A DNA stretch of 64,000 nt, from positions 1-64,000 of the forward strand of contig RXIC02000154.1 in the NCBI GenBank assembly GCA_003952965.2. Reading direction: 5' to 3'. The number at the start of each line of letters is the position of its first letter. Positions within the stretch are counted from its first letter, which is position 1. Both the position numbers and the translations under genes were made by a program. The notes under the pieces are model-generated. The model searched no databases. It saw only the letters and a list, made by a program, of their open reading frames with translations, and was not told where the DNA came from. Positions 47,101-59,400 of this stretch are shown here, in pieces. This stretch comes from Morella rubra. Taxonomy: Eukaryota; Streptophyta; Magnoliopsida; Fagales; Myricaceae.

Positions 47101-48148
47101 TAATAGCCCAAAATGCCTATTTATATCTACTTCTTCATTTTGCATCAGAAATTGTGGAATGATGGTATGGACAAGATATTGGACAATACTCAGGTACCAT
47201 AAGTGGTATGTTGTCAGTAATTGAGGGCGTTGCAAGAAAAAAAGATGAGCCAAACCTCATGGCCTTGGTCCAAAAGTTCAACTGCTGTTGACATGCCCGC
47301 TAAGCCAGCTCCAATAATAGCAACTTTAAGCTTAGGTCCCCGATAATGTTCAGGTTCTGGTGGAAACAACCCTTTTGGAGCTGGCAGGTAAATAACTCAA
47401 TTAAGTACATTGACGTTCACAGATAGCAACCAGAACTACTAATTTTTTACTATGGTGTTATAAAACTTTGATCTTTCTGTTACTCATAGAAATTCTGCAA
47501 AATAAGAAAACAAAACCTTGGTAATATTAAAGTAGATTGCAGTTTTCACCCCTATATTGCGCACATATTAACGCAGTAGAGTAGCTTTTTGTCACAAGCA
47601 TTTTATTATATCTTCAACCATTTTTGGGGTCCAGAACTACACAACAGTAGTGAGTCCTTTTTAACCCGTTTCCTTAGCTTGTCCTGCGAGGAAAAGGAAA
47701 AAGGAAACGGGAGGGAAAGCTAGTTGTCCACAAATTCTTGCAATTGCACAAACTCATTATTGTCCTAGAATTTGGTTGCGATTCCTCCGGTGAAAAAGAA
47801 GTGGAATTATACAAAAACGTACTCTAACAGCTACCCCGTCAAATGCAGTGAAAACTACTCAAACCGTCAACCAGAACCAAAAATTCTTCCAAAAAACCAT
47901 AATACTGAATACCGGAAGCTAACAAGCACAAAAATCTAAAATTTTCGGATAGAAAAACATAGTATGGTAAAGGAAAGGAGCGATTACCATTAACACTCAT
48001 GTCAGAAACTTTGGTATCCAAAGAGTCCAAAGAGCAGCGAGCCCATGCCCTCTGGCCCTTCACCTGTGCAACCGAGCGCCTGCCCGAGGAATAATAGCCT
48101 TGCTGTATCGCACCGGGTCCCGGCGACAGAAGTAATCCAAGAAGCCAT

Positions 48149-49561
48149 AGCTGTAAAACCAAAGCTATGGACAAAGAAACTGATAGCTATCTTCTCGTCT
48201 CTGTCTCTGCACTTAGTTGTAGCTGACGTAGAACTAATTTGCATCAACCAATTTTAAGTGTCACCATACAACGCTTCATAGAGAGAGAAAAAGAGGTCAT
48301 CTGGTGGTTTCGCTATCGATAATGCGCCACCAAGGCTGGAGCGGAGAGTGGACAGAAAGGAGTTAGACTAATGTTATTGGAACTGAAAAACCATGTTTGT
48401 TTCAACTGGGAACTCTCTCGCTCGTCAAATCGCTGGCTGTGTTAGAACGCGTGAATTCAAATAGATGGGATTTTTGTTTTTTTATATCCGTTGGGCAGCA
48501 ACGGGTTTTTTCTTTTCGTTTTTTTGGACTTTCAAGCGGTCTAAGTGGCCAATTCTTCTAGTTGACTAATGATTTTAACATATCATTTAGGAAGAGCCTA
48601 ATTCTTAAAGGAAGAATTTTTGGCCTAAGAAGATGAGAAATAATTTGAAGTACTTCTTCTATTTACTCAAAAATTTATTGGATTTCAAGAATTATTGTAG
48701 AATGTAATTCTTTTATTTCTAAAAATTAATTGGATAAGACTAATTATTTAGGGCACTTGTGTTGGTATTGTTGATATCCGCTTATCCCCTTCTACTATTA
48801 TTAGGCCTCCCGCCTTATAAAAATGTTTATGGCAGAAAATTTGAATTATAGATTATTTTTCATGTGGGTAAGAAGAAACTCAACGGTGAGATGTTATGGT
48901 TTGGCAGGACACGTGGCACGTGATGATTAGTATTAAAGTGAACTCTATTTAATGCATCAACCTTTACAATTATTAAAATGGATAAAGATAGAGAAAATGA
49001 TAAATTTTAATGAAAACATGAACATAAGAACTTAAATGTATCTTTTGTTACTCCACGGACTTATAAAAATAACTTTTTAATAGAGATTGTACCTTTCAAT
49101 TAAATATTTATCATAATATTAGGGAATTTCGTAATTTAAGGTTCAAAAATGATAATTTAGAGATATATTTAGAAGTGGATAACACTGTTATCATAACAGT
49201 TTCCCAGAGGAAAATAATATCTCGTGTCAGTGTGTTTTCGAACAAATCATTAGAAGAAGGCGAAACTTGTCGTTTTCTTCGAATTAAGATACAGTTTTTT
49301 TTCTCAATATTTTGAAACATAGAAATTTTTAACAAAATAAATACGTTTCAAAATTTTTAACTTTTACCCCTACACACTTTATCTTTTACACACTCTAATC
49401 AATTTTAATAAAATAAAAATTTCTTAAATTTTAAAAATATTTCTAAACAAACAGCCCTAAGTCCAGGCTCACGGTGAACTTTACTTCACTTCTCACTTAA
49501 TCGAGTGGCCTTCACTAGAGATTCTCTTCACCTTAATCCCGTTTATCCAACGTCCATCACC
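48149..49561. promoter_or_regulatory. Divergent intergenic region between ZDS copy A and DRT102 copy B; tandem-unit junction
   Basis: 1.4 kb between start codons. 48,149-48,530 is the ZDS 5' flank. 48,530-48,740 is a shortened version of 34,780-35,330, and from about 48,745 the sequence is nearly identical to 35,335 onward. The junction of the two 13.4-kb units therefore falls near 48,740. The double G-box is retained at 48,910. Confidence 0.65.
48910..48922. promoter_or_regulatory. Tandem double G-box CACGTGGCACGTG (copy B side)
   Basis: Identical to 35,481-35,493, 640 bp upstream of the DRT102-B ATG and about 760 bp upstream of the ZDS-A ATG. Binding is inferred from the G-box core. Confidence 0.6.
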
Positions 49562-50506
49562 ATGGCCGAGAACAACACCACCACCACCGCCCGCCCTCTC
49601 AAAGTCATAGCTGGAGCCGACGCCTTCGGTTGCCCCCTCAAGGACACCCTCGTCTCCTACCTTCGCTCCCTCAATATCGACGTCGAGGATCTTGGCACCT
49701 CCTCCTACTACTCCATCGGCGCGGAGGTTGGTCGCCGCGTCTCCTCTTCCTCTGCCACACCCGCCCCCACCGAAACCCGCGGCCTTGTGTCATGCGGCAC
49801 CGGCGCTGGCGTCGCTATGTTCGCCAACAAATACCCCAGCGTCTTCGCCGCTCTCTGCCTCACTCCCGACGACGCCCTTAACTCTCGCTCCATCAACAAC
49901 TCCAATGTCCTGGCCGTCGCAGGCTTGTCCACCTCCCCCGACTCCGCCATCGAGATCGTCAATACCTGGCTCAACACCCCCTTCAAGTCCCCTTGCCCCG
50001 CCTCCGGCTCCAAACCGTGGCCAGATGATATCCAGTCCTTCCTCGACAGCTCTCTCACCGAAATGCCCAAGATTGGATCCCAATCCGGTAACGATTCTGA
50101 CTCAAGTGCGACCTGCGCGATATGTTGTCTGGTGAAAAACAGGGAGTTGAACCCAATCGACTTGATTCCTGGCGGGTCAATGAAGATCCTAAGGGAGAGT
50201 CCGACCTCGGCAATAGTGAGGTTCAAGGCCGGGAGTGTTGAGCCGGCTCACCACCATACCTTCGGGCACGACCTGGTGGTACTGGAGGGCAGGAAGAGCG
50301 TGTGGAATTTGACCAAGAGGGAGAGGTACGATTTGGTTGTTGGGGATTATTTGTTTACCCCGGCTGGGGATGTGCATAGAGTGAAGTATTATGAAGATAC
50401 GGAGTTTTTCATCAAGTGGGATGGCAAGTGGGATCTTTTCTTCGACGAGGAACTTGAGGCTGCCAAGACCGCTATTGAGAAGGAGTTGGAGAATGTGTCT
50501 GCGTGA
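49562..50506 (+). CDS. DRT102: DRT102-like protein, RpiB/LacA/B isomerase domain plus cupin (copy B)
   Basis: 314 codons, identical to copy A except Val for Met at residue 239 (in the cupin core, next to LEGR); one further difference lies in the 5' leader. All motifs listed for copy A are kept: VIAGADAFG, SCGTGAGVAMFANK, the AHHH...E cupin motif 1 and GDYLFTPAGDVHRV. Both copies are intact and could be expressed. Each has the same 790 bp of upstream sequence with the double G-box. It converges on ZDS-B. Confidence 0.93.
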   Translation: MAENNTTTTARPLKVIAGADAFGCPLKDTLVSYLRSLNIDVEDLGTSSYYSIGAEVGRRVSSSSATPAPTETRGLVSCGTGAGVAMFANKYPSVFAALCLTPDDALNSRSINNSNVLAVAGLSTSPDSAIEIVNTWLNTPFKSPCPASGSKPWPDDIQSFLDSSLTEMPKIGSQSGNDSDSSATCAICCLVKNRELNPIDLIPGGSMKILRESPTSAIVRFKAGSVEPAHHHTFGHDLVVLEGRKSVWNLTKRERYDLVVGDYLFTPAGDVHRVKYYEDTEFFIKWDGKWDLFFDEELEAAKTAIEKELENVSA

Positions 50507-53442
50507 AGAACAAACCAAACATGTGTTGGATGATAGTCGTTGTCGGGTTTGATGTTTTGCCTATTTTGGTCGAAGATTTTTATGGGATCGAGTACTGTGC
50601 TATTACGGAGGGAATGGGGATCACGTTGTGGGTCTTTGCAATAAGACATGTATAGTAAACCGCTTCTTTTCGTGAAATGCAATGTTGGTTTTTGTTAATG
50701 TTGTATTGTTCCTTTTGATATGACCAATGACACTGTTTTGGTGGGATGAGCATGTTGCTACTGTTTTGGTGTTACAATACTCGCATTATAATTTTGTTGA
50801 ATATGAAAAAGCTAGATGTTCTTTTGGTTGCTAATGAGGTTTTCAAGTTTAAAAAAAGTTGTTCAAGTTGATGGTTGTGAGGAAGCTTGACGCTAAGAAC
50901 CCAACCATGTCTAGACATATGAGTTCTTTTTTTGGTCAGTCCGGATGATTGTGTATATGGTTATGCTCAAGTTTGGCTGTCAGAATCTCTTTGTGCGATA
51001 GAAGTGTTCTCTTCCGTATCTATAGGTTATCTCCCTGGTTCAATGGTCCATAAGAATCCCTGTAACCAAACTACTTGTTACGAAGCATGTCGATCATTGC
51101 TATGAATGCACTCACCTCTGTTGAGATGGTGCGACAATTCACCTTTGTTCAAGATTGTTGGGCCGCCTTAACAAAGCTTGTTCAGATCTGGGGCTATGCT
51201 CTGGCTTGAGAGTAAATCTAATGGAAAGGAAAGTTTAGGTCCATTCATTCAGAGATGAAGTGATATATGTTTGTTTATCCTAAGTCACAGAGGACCATAA
51301 TGGAGAAGATGAAGTATACGCCAATCGAACTTACATTTTTCTTTTCTACTCCTTTCTCCATCTTAAACATCCTACCAATGGACTTCATCCTTTTCATTAT
51401 ATTCTGCTCTCTCTTACTTTGTCTCTCCTTCTCATTCCCTCTTACTCTCATCTTTCCTTTCCGTTTCTTTTCTTGTTGTAATCTCCCTGAACCTATGTTG
51501 ACAGAATCAGAACAAGATGTTGTGGCCTGAGCTATGTGCGTTGTTTTTAAAAGTTGGACCAAGCCTTGAACATTGATGTTTTCAGAAATAGCATGGGGGC
51601 TTAGATCATGTCATTCAGTTAGCTTTGTTTTGTCTACATCAAGTTGATTAGGGTAGTGATTCTAAATAAGTATGTTGACTAATCAGGTTTCCGCATTTGA
51701 AAAGTTGGTACTGTATTTTGATACAAACGAAGCAATACTTTGAGATTGTTCTTCCTGGTTTGCTGAGCTTACTAGTGGAGATGAGGTGGATCTTTGATCT
51801 GCTTATGTGTTTTTTATTGTGTGCCTTGTTTTATCCATTCATATTACCAAACCTAGCCTAGCCCTCGTCAATCACACTAAAGCAGAGCACCCAACTGTGG
51901 TAATCACCCTAAGGGTTAGTCAATCATGCTGGAGACATGTTTAATGACAAAATTGCTGTAGGAATGGAGAACTTCCAATACTGCAGATGACTCGATGGTT
52001 TGCTGGTATGCTTGATGCACACAGTTGTGGCAAGTTGTAAGAAGGAACTGTTTTTGGTCTGTGTGAGTTTGTTATCTTGTAAAAACCATTCTGGTCCTTG
52101 TGGAAGGATTTGGATTTGATTTCAATGGTTGAGATGTCTTCTCGAATTTTGATATTCTCCATTGAAGGATGAGGGCATTTCATGGATTTAAAGTAACTTG
52201 CAGTCCTGTTCAAAGGTGAAATTTCGAAGCTGCGTCCAGCTTACTGGTGATTTGGAGGTGGGGAACTGTTATTTTGCCGATGAAGCACTCCTCGCAAAAC
52301 AATCTTTATCAGTCTACACAAATGCTTAAGTACTTGGCCAATCTGGATGTAAGATGTAAGATGTGAAAGATCCTTGGCTACATCTTCTGGTCGGCATATT
52401 GCCTACCCTATTCCGTCATGGACTCCATTTCAGCATCACCGACCTTGTTATCAGTCACCGAGGTTCTTGATCCACATCCTCGGAAATATAGAGGACTTGG
52501 TGGTAGATTTTCTTTGATCCCCAACTTTGTAAGGTAATACTATCAAGTCTTATTTCCTTTCTTGACTTTCTGGATGGAGTAATTTCAGAACAGTATACTT
52601 CTTGCCAATAGTTTTCAAGACAGCATATCTTTGTCCATGTCTAGACTTTTCTCTATTTCCTTAGTAGCTTAAAAGGATTAGTCTCGCAGTCACTCAGAAA
52701 AGGAATTCAGATTACTAGAAAATGGGTGTTCAACTGTTAACTATTTGACTAACTATAAGCAAGGTCAACTTACCTTATAAATGGTTGGCGATCATGTGGA
52801 AACGGGTTGTGCTTTCTCACATTCAAAGGAAAGATGGTTATGAGAACGGTAAATACGATCCTCTTCTCCGAGTTGTGGGGGCACACAGTTGATCTCTTTC
52901 TTTTTTTTCTTTTTTTTGCTAAGTTACACGCGTTCATTTAGTCTGTCTCGAAGCCATGATCACACAATCTTCCTATTTGATTGAGTGAACGACATATCTT
53001 CAGTTATATGTCATTGGCCCTTTGGTGTCGCCCTTCTCACGTATGGGACTCGCCTCCTGTTGCTTCACATTTTACCTTCCCAAACCACCTTCTGCACATG
53101 GGATGACAACTCCGCTTTCACTTTGTCTTCGTTTTGTAAGGTTCAACTTATAATGCAGGAAGTAGCAATTAGTGCTTTATTCGATTTGTTTACCTCAGTT
53201 TTTTTATTTATGTGAATAATTTGTATAACTTAGACCTTAGAAGTGGCTCGAGTTTTGTTTCCAAAAGCAGTAAGGGCAGTTTTTTTTTTTTTTTTGTTCA
53301 TCATTCAATTGATATTCAATGTCTCATGCTTTATATATACATATAATTGCCCCATGTGAGCAAACGTTCTCCAGTGCAAACTCCCATCTGGCCGCCACAA
53401 TTTGGGGAGTTCTCTTAGTACACAAAAGTAGATGACAAGGTA
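50507..53442. other. Intergenic between DRT102-B and ZDS-B 3' end
   Basis: Nearly base-for-base the same as 37,071-39,997 with a few indels (for example a longer T run at 53,281). No gene recognised. Confidence 0.5.
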
Positions 53443-56400
53443 TTACACTAGGCTCAACTCATCACTAATGTTTGCATCTCTCCTTTGTCCTTGCGATTCA
53501 ATAGCAGCAAGCTTTTTCCGCAATGCAACCAACTCTTCTCCAGCATCACATATACAGGCAGACGCTTGCCTGCCAGATAAAGTTGCCCCCTCCATGCTGT
53601 CTATGTAATCCTGTACAAGTTAGAACCATTTAGCAGAACTTTCTTAAATCACTTTTCTTCAGCGATGATCAGCTGCCACATGTAATATGAATTTTGGGTT
53701 CACGAAGAAATTATTGATCAGTTACTATAAGAACAATAAACAGTTAAGGTAAGACATTATTGTAGTCAGTATCTAAGTGAGTACACGTAGTTATTGACCA
53801 CGGAGTTCCATTGAAGGGAGAAAGCTTAATTTTGGTTTGTCACAAAGTGAAGTGATTGACACTGTAATGACCCAAGGGGAGCCACCAGCCACATCTACAC
53901 TTTGACTTCAAAATGATTAGTTAGGGTTGCTTTTTTGAAGCCCTTGAAAATTATTATAAGTCTTAGTTCAACCTAGGAAGGCCTTAATATGGGAATTGAT
54001 TCTTATAGAACTTATCTTTTATTATTTCTCTTCTTCCACTCCATATGGGATTCGGGGTATCACAATCCATCCCCCCCTCCTCCTCCCTAAATCATTGACA
54101 TCTTCATCAAGGCCAACCAAGCCCACATTGATAGTTACTAAGGCTGCTCTAATACCGTTTATAACTACTTAAGGAAGCGCTGGCCACATCTACGTTTGAC
54201 TTCAAAAAAACTAGTCAAGGCTACTTTTTGAATCCCCTTAGAATCATTATAAGTCTTAGTTCAACCTAGTAAAGTTTCAATGTGAGACTTAACCCTTATA
54301 AAACTCATCTCTCATTCCTTCTCTTCTCCCACTCCATATGGCATTGATCACAGACACCACCCTCGAAGGATTGTTCAAATATGTTATGAACATGTTAGTA
54401 AATACTAATGAGACATTGTGAACCAGTCACCAGCCACGTTTGGGGAAAGAATCGCATAAGTATATCTTAGCTCAGAAGAGCTGCTCTTACATCAACATAT
54501 GGATAATATGAGCCCGTGAACATATTTGAAAATTCAGGAGAAACAAAGGAAATACAATTGGAACATGTCTTCTTATACAATAATTATCTCATCAATAAGT
54601 TATTTGTCTAGAATTTTTTAAACAGTTAAAAACTATAATGAATTGCCTTCACGTTGGAAAGGACAGATGCAAAAAAGGGAGGTGCATCATCCAAACATGA
54701 AAGAATCAGTCACCAAAAAAAGTAGCAATATGAGACTGCTATGCTGACAGAGATACTAGCATAAATGTTCTACACCATTATATGCATGTAACAGCCAAGC
54801 ATCGTACAAGAGATTAGGGGCTAAAAAAGTTACCTGTTTTGTATATGAGCCAGCAAGGAAGAAATTTTGTACGGGGGTCTTCTGATCAGGTCTAAATGGA
54901 TCTTTACCAGGTGCCTCACGATATAGAGATTGTCCAATTTTGACAACAGATGACCAAGTAACGTCTAAGCCTTGAGATGATGGGAATAAAACAAAAACCT
55001 GATAACAAAGGCACCAATGAGGAAATAACAAGGCAATATATATTTCCTTCTTTTTATGGTAAATCCAACTAAAAAGAGGATGCAAAATGCTCTGCTTGTG
55101 ATAGGGCTTTAGATCATGCATGTGTAGCCAGAAGCTCCGCGAGGTCCATTACAATACAAAGAGACCAAGTATAGGTTCTAACACCGATTCTATTTTCTTG
55201 GTATCCACATGAAAGAAAAGAAGAAGAAGAAGAAGAAGGAATCACTCTAACGTTCTAACTGTGTCCACATACTCTATGTTACTGAGTTGTCCATGTTGCT
55301 CAATCAAGAAGAAGTCTTCTCCAGTGTTCAATTCAAGATTACAGACATCAGAAGCTTTTAATTGGATTGAAAGCACACAAACCAGAGCCAACGTCAACAT
55401 GTCCATGCATGTGTGCATATCTTTTATGGACAAGCATTCGTGAAGAAAGATTCTCTAAAGTAAAACATGGCATAAGTTTTGAAGCTTGTTTCTTGTTAGG
55501 GGGCCCGTTGCATTCTCTCCCTCATGTATTGTTGTACCAATTTGCTTCCTTTCTTACTTAATAGGCAAAAAAAGAACATAATTCCAAAAAATGAATACTG
55601 AAAAAAAGCTGCCCTGAGTTTTCTTTCAAGTGCCAGTGAAGTTACTTGAAAAACAAGAGTCGTCTTCTTAGAAGGTACCAACCTGCTTAGCCACTCTTGC
55701 TATGATTTCATCATTTGGCAAGGGCATGTATGGGTCACCTGGTGTCAGAACACATCTGCAGTACAGGAATTGCTTTTTTTACTTAGTTGGTGAATAAAAA
55801 AGGAAACACCACTAGAGAAATAAAAGCATGAGAAGAGAAGATTAATTTCAAATTGCAAGCAGCAAAAAAGTTTTAAAACTAATTATCAGGACCATAGTAG
55901 TTTCATTTTCCAATCACTAATAGAACATATCCCTAAATTTATGCAAGTATGTGAGATTTCAGCATTATGATACAGAAACGAAGGGAAAGGAATAACACAC
56001 ACAGATCATTGCAGAACATGCCCAACCATAGGATTCTGATGAAGATGAAAATATCAAGCAGAAGGAAAGCAAAACAACACACATTTTTAGGCCTGTTTCA
56101 TGTCTTCTGTTCCAAAAGCCTCTTTTCCTCTTTAACACTTAATCTTTGTACCGAACCCCTTACTCATTTCTCAGAAACTTGAATGCATTAAACTTGTTTT
56201 CTTCCACATTCCTTTCTAATCAATCATTGGGGAAAGAATTGAAACATAAAATGGAAATGGTAGAACTTGCACTCATAGGGGGTTTCAGATTTGCATATTC
56301 TTTGGCATCTAGAAAAATAGCGGAAGGTATATAAACAGAAATCAGAAGATTCACAACTAAATGCTTAGAGAGAGAGAGAGAGAAAAAAAAAAAAAAAAAA

Positions 56401-59400
56401 AACTTATCAGACAACAATCTACCAAACATCATGTTCTGACAAATATGAAATTAGGTCATGTTAGTTGAGTGGTTAAAGAAAAGTCTCGGTCTAAAAGCAA
56501 ATAAAAGTACAAGCAAGAAAGTAGGAAACAGATCATGAGAACAGAAAACCCCTGAGATCATCATATTGACACTGGTGCAAAAACTAAACTGGTAGTGGTA
56601 GCAGAATTGGTTGAGAATGATGTAGGTTGAAAGAGCCGAAGGGTCTGATCAGTATACCAAATATCACTAGTTTGGTCCCAAGGATGAACAGACATACGAA
56701 GAAACGCAGACACAAAACAAAACCTCATCATTGCATTAGTATACACATGAAAGGCTGTAATAATCATGAATTATTACTACCCTAGCGACTAGAAGCATGT
56801 GTTGGGAGATCGATACTGCCACAATGTGCACAAATGATCATGATAAGAACATTTTCCTTACTGGAGTAATGAACCTTGTCCCTCACGATAGTAATCTTCT
56901 GGAGATGTAAGTGCTAGGTCTGCAAAGCAAGAAAAATCTGCATCTGGAGTGTAAAGAAGGTTATCTAACCCTGCAGCTTGCCTCAATTGCCTACCATCCA
57001 GACAGTAACATTCATGAAGGTGTAAAGCAAAAAAGCCTTAGGCTTCCAGAAGTGAAATGGAAACAGATTTTGCTGTGATCCTAACAGCAAAAAAGCATCC
57101 CACTGCTCTAAGCCAACAATGGTGTAGATGAGATAATTACCTTGACCGTTCTAGATCCTGTAACTCTGTGACCCAACCACTGTATCTTAGTTGCACTGTC
57201 ACAACAGGCACTCCAACTAGTTCATAAACATTATTGAAAAATTCCAATTCCCTCCACGGGGCTGGAAGCAATCTTTTTATTCCAGGGACATCACATGCTG
57301 CCATCAAAAGAGTAGCCCAGGCATTACATAACATTCACCTGGCATAAAATAATTAAATAAAGGTTTATGTACCCATTTAGTCCCTAAGTTTTGACCTTTT
57401 AACAAAATCGTCCTTCGGTTTTTAAATTGATCATAAAGGTCCTTGAGTTTGAATTTTTATCAACAAGTCCTTTTCTTAACTTCTATCTATAAAGTGTACG
57501 ATTCCGCGTCAATTCCAATCATAAGTTCACACGTGTCACCTAAAACTAAAATTATGTGACTTACAATTTTTTAAGTTTTTTCCCAGTTTTTTGTTTTTTT
57601 TTTTTAAAATAAAACAAACTAAATTATTTTAAAAATAAAATAAAAATTAGGAAAAAGACTTAAAAAATTATAAGTCACATGATTTTATTTTTTTGTGACA
57701 CATGTCAAATTTATGACTGGAACTAATGTGTGAACCATTAACTTTGAGATTAGAATTTTAAGACAAAGACTTCTTTGATAAAAATTATAAACTCAAGGAC
57801 CTCTATGATCAATTTGAAAACCGAAGAACGATTTATTGAAATAGGTCAAAACCAATGGACAAAATAAGTACTTAACCCTTAAATAAGCAATAAACACTGA
57901 ATCTGATGAGATCAAAACACACCTGCAACATAAGCATCAGCCTTCACAATTTGCTTACTAGTAGCCTAAGATAAAAGGCAAATATTAGGCAACACTTTTG
58001 TATCCCCAAACTGCTACTTGTTTTGTAATTACAAACTCTATCAACATCGTAATGTTGCATCCCCAAACTACAAAAAAAAGTTGCAATGTGTACGCCTTTG
58101 AAATGAAATGTCCATAGTGTCCCTACCCAAAATAAAAATGTTCAGAGCAATTTCACATATGTTACCGTCTCTTCTTTTTTATGTAGAGACAGTTTAGACA
58201 TTCAAATCCAAGAGCATGCACATTATCGTCTTTTCATAGTTTGAGAATGCAACACGACAGAACTCATAGTTTGTAAGTACAAATTAAATTTGGGTGGTAG
58301 TTCGAGGTACAAAGTATAGTTTACCCCAAAAAAAACTACCAGACTTGTACTGGACAAGGAAGCAACTCAATAGGATCAGTTGAATATGCATGAATGGAAA
58401 GAAGACTTCTAAAAGCTTCTGAAGGAACAAGATGAGAAGCAGATCACCTTAGACATTGCAAGTCCTGTAACAAATATATCTCCATCAGCGGATTTATCAT
58501 ACAGTATCTCTCTACACCCCCACCTAAGATGAAACCTGTCCTAGCACAGGATGAGAGGAAGAAATCAATATCAGAGAAAATACATTAGGATGCTCTAGAT
58601 TATTTTGGGTAGACTTCTTAAAATTGACCCATTATTTTTTTAATTAGACGGTTCACCACACCTCAGTATCCACTTTAGAGAATCTGTGGCTTTCCTTAAT
58701 TTATAGGATCATATTAAGTTTTATGATGAGGTGACAAGATCGCAATAATTTAATTAAAACAATAATTAAGAATCTCACCACTTCACCTTCATACCTTTAA
58801 ACAACTAGAAGATCGCACTCAACTAGAAAACAAATGACAAACAATGAAACATTACCCCATCCTAGTCATGTAAAAGTCTTATACTTCGTAAATACTACCT
58901 TCCACCTTTGTCTGTGATATACTTTCTGATTGGACCACTCAAGTAAACATCTGGAGAACCCTTGAGCATGCGTAGAAGGGAAGCCTCTGTCTTAGTGGCA
59001 AACAATGAGAATATAGTGAGCATGCAACGGGCACTGATATTATCGCAATCAATAAACCCAAGAGCATAGGCAACAGGATCCCACATTCGCTGAATACTCA
59101 TGCGTGTGCCACCTTTCGATAAGAACCAATCAGAAAAGCTGATCTGTATAATAAAATCAATAAATTGTTCAAACTGATAGAACCATATTAAAGAAACACA
59201 TATACACAAAATGTGAGAATCAAAAAGATCAAGCCACAGAAGACACTTAAGTTCATTGAATAATTGCCAAGGAAATATAATTATATCATCTACCCTAATT
59301 CAAACTGTGGAAATTCCACACCCATCCCAAACTTTCCTTTCAAGAAACTGGGAGAAAAAAAAAAAAAAAGAGGAGAATAAAGCAAACCCCAAAAAGAAAA

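Larger units (their letters stand above)
39998..48148 (-). pseudogene. ZDS: Zeta-carotene desaturase copy A, 14-exon structure with several lesions
   Basis: Exons on the minus strand: 47,988-48,148; 47,256-47,380; 46,758-46,892; 46,458-46,530; 46,238-46,311; 45,827-45,931; 45,088-45,331; remnant 44,685-44,744; disrupted exon 9 near 44,160-44,235; 43,680-43,836; 43,400-43,528; 42,233-42,305; 41,386-41,550; 39,998-40,165 (stop TAA). Exons 2-6 and 10-14 are intact and in phase, including GAGLAG and the five-G run in exon 4. Lesions: exon 1 has a 12-nt deletion and one inserted C, which shifts the frame after LLFL; the exon 7 acceptor reads CTAC/ATCAGC and one A is missing in exon 7; the RWGCREI part of exon 8 is deleted; exon 9 is rearranged beside a truncated MITE. 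Without alternative splicing this copy cannot encode the enzyme. Confidence 0.88.

Noticed and set aside
47839-48174. An in-frame exon 1 for ZDS-A running through [13 protein letters not shown]
   Set aside because: That frame has no ATG upstream (it opens at a TTG); the conserved ATG at 48,148 is in a different frame because of the inserted C.
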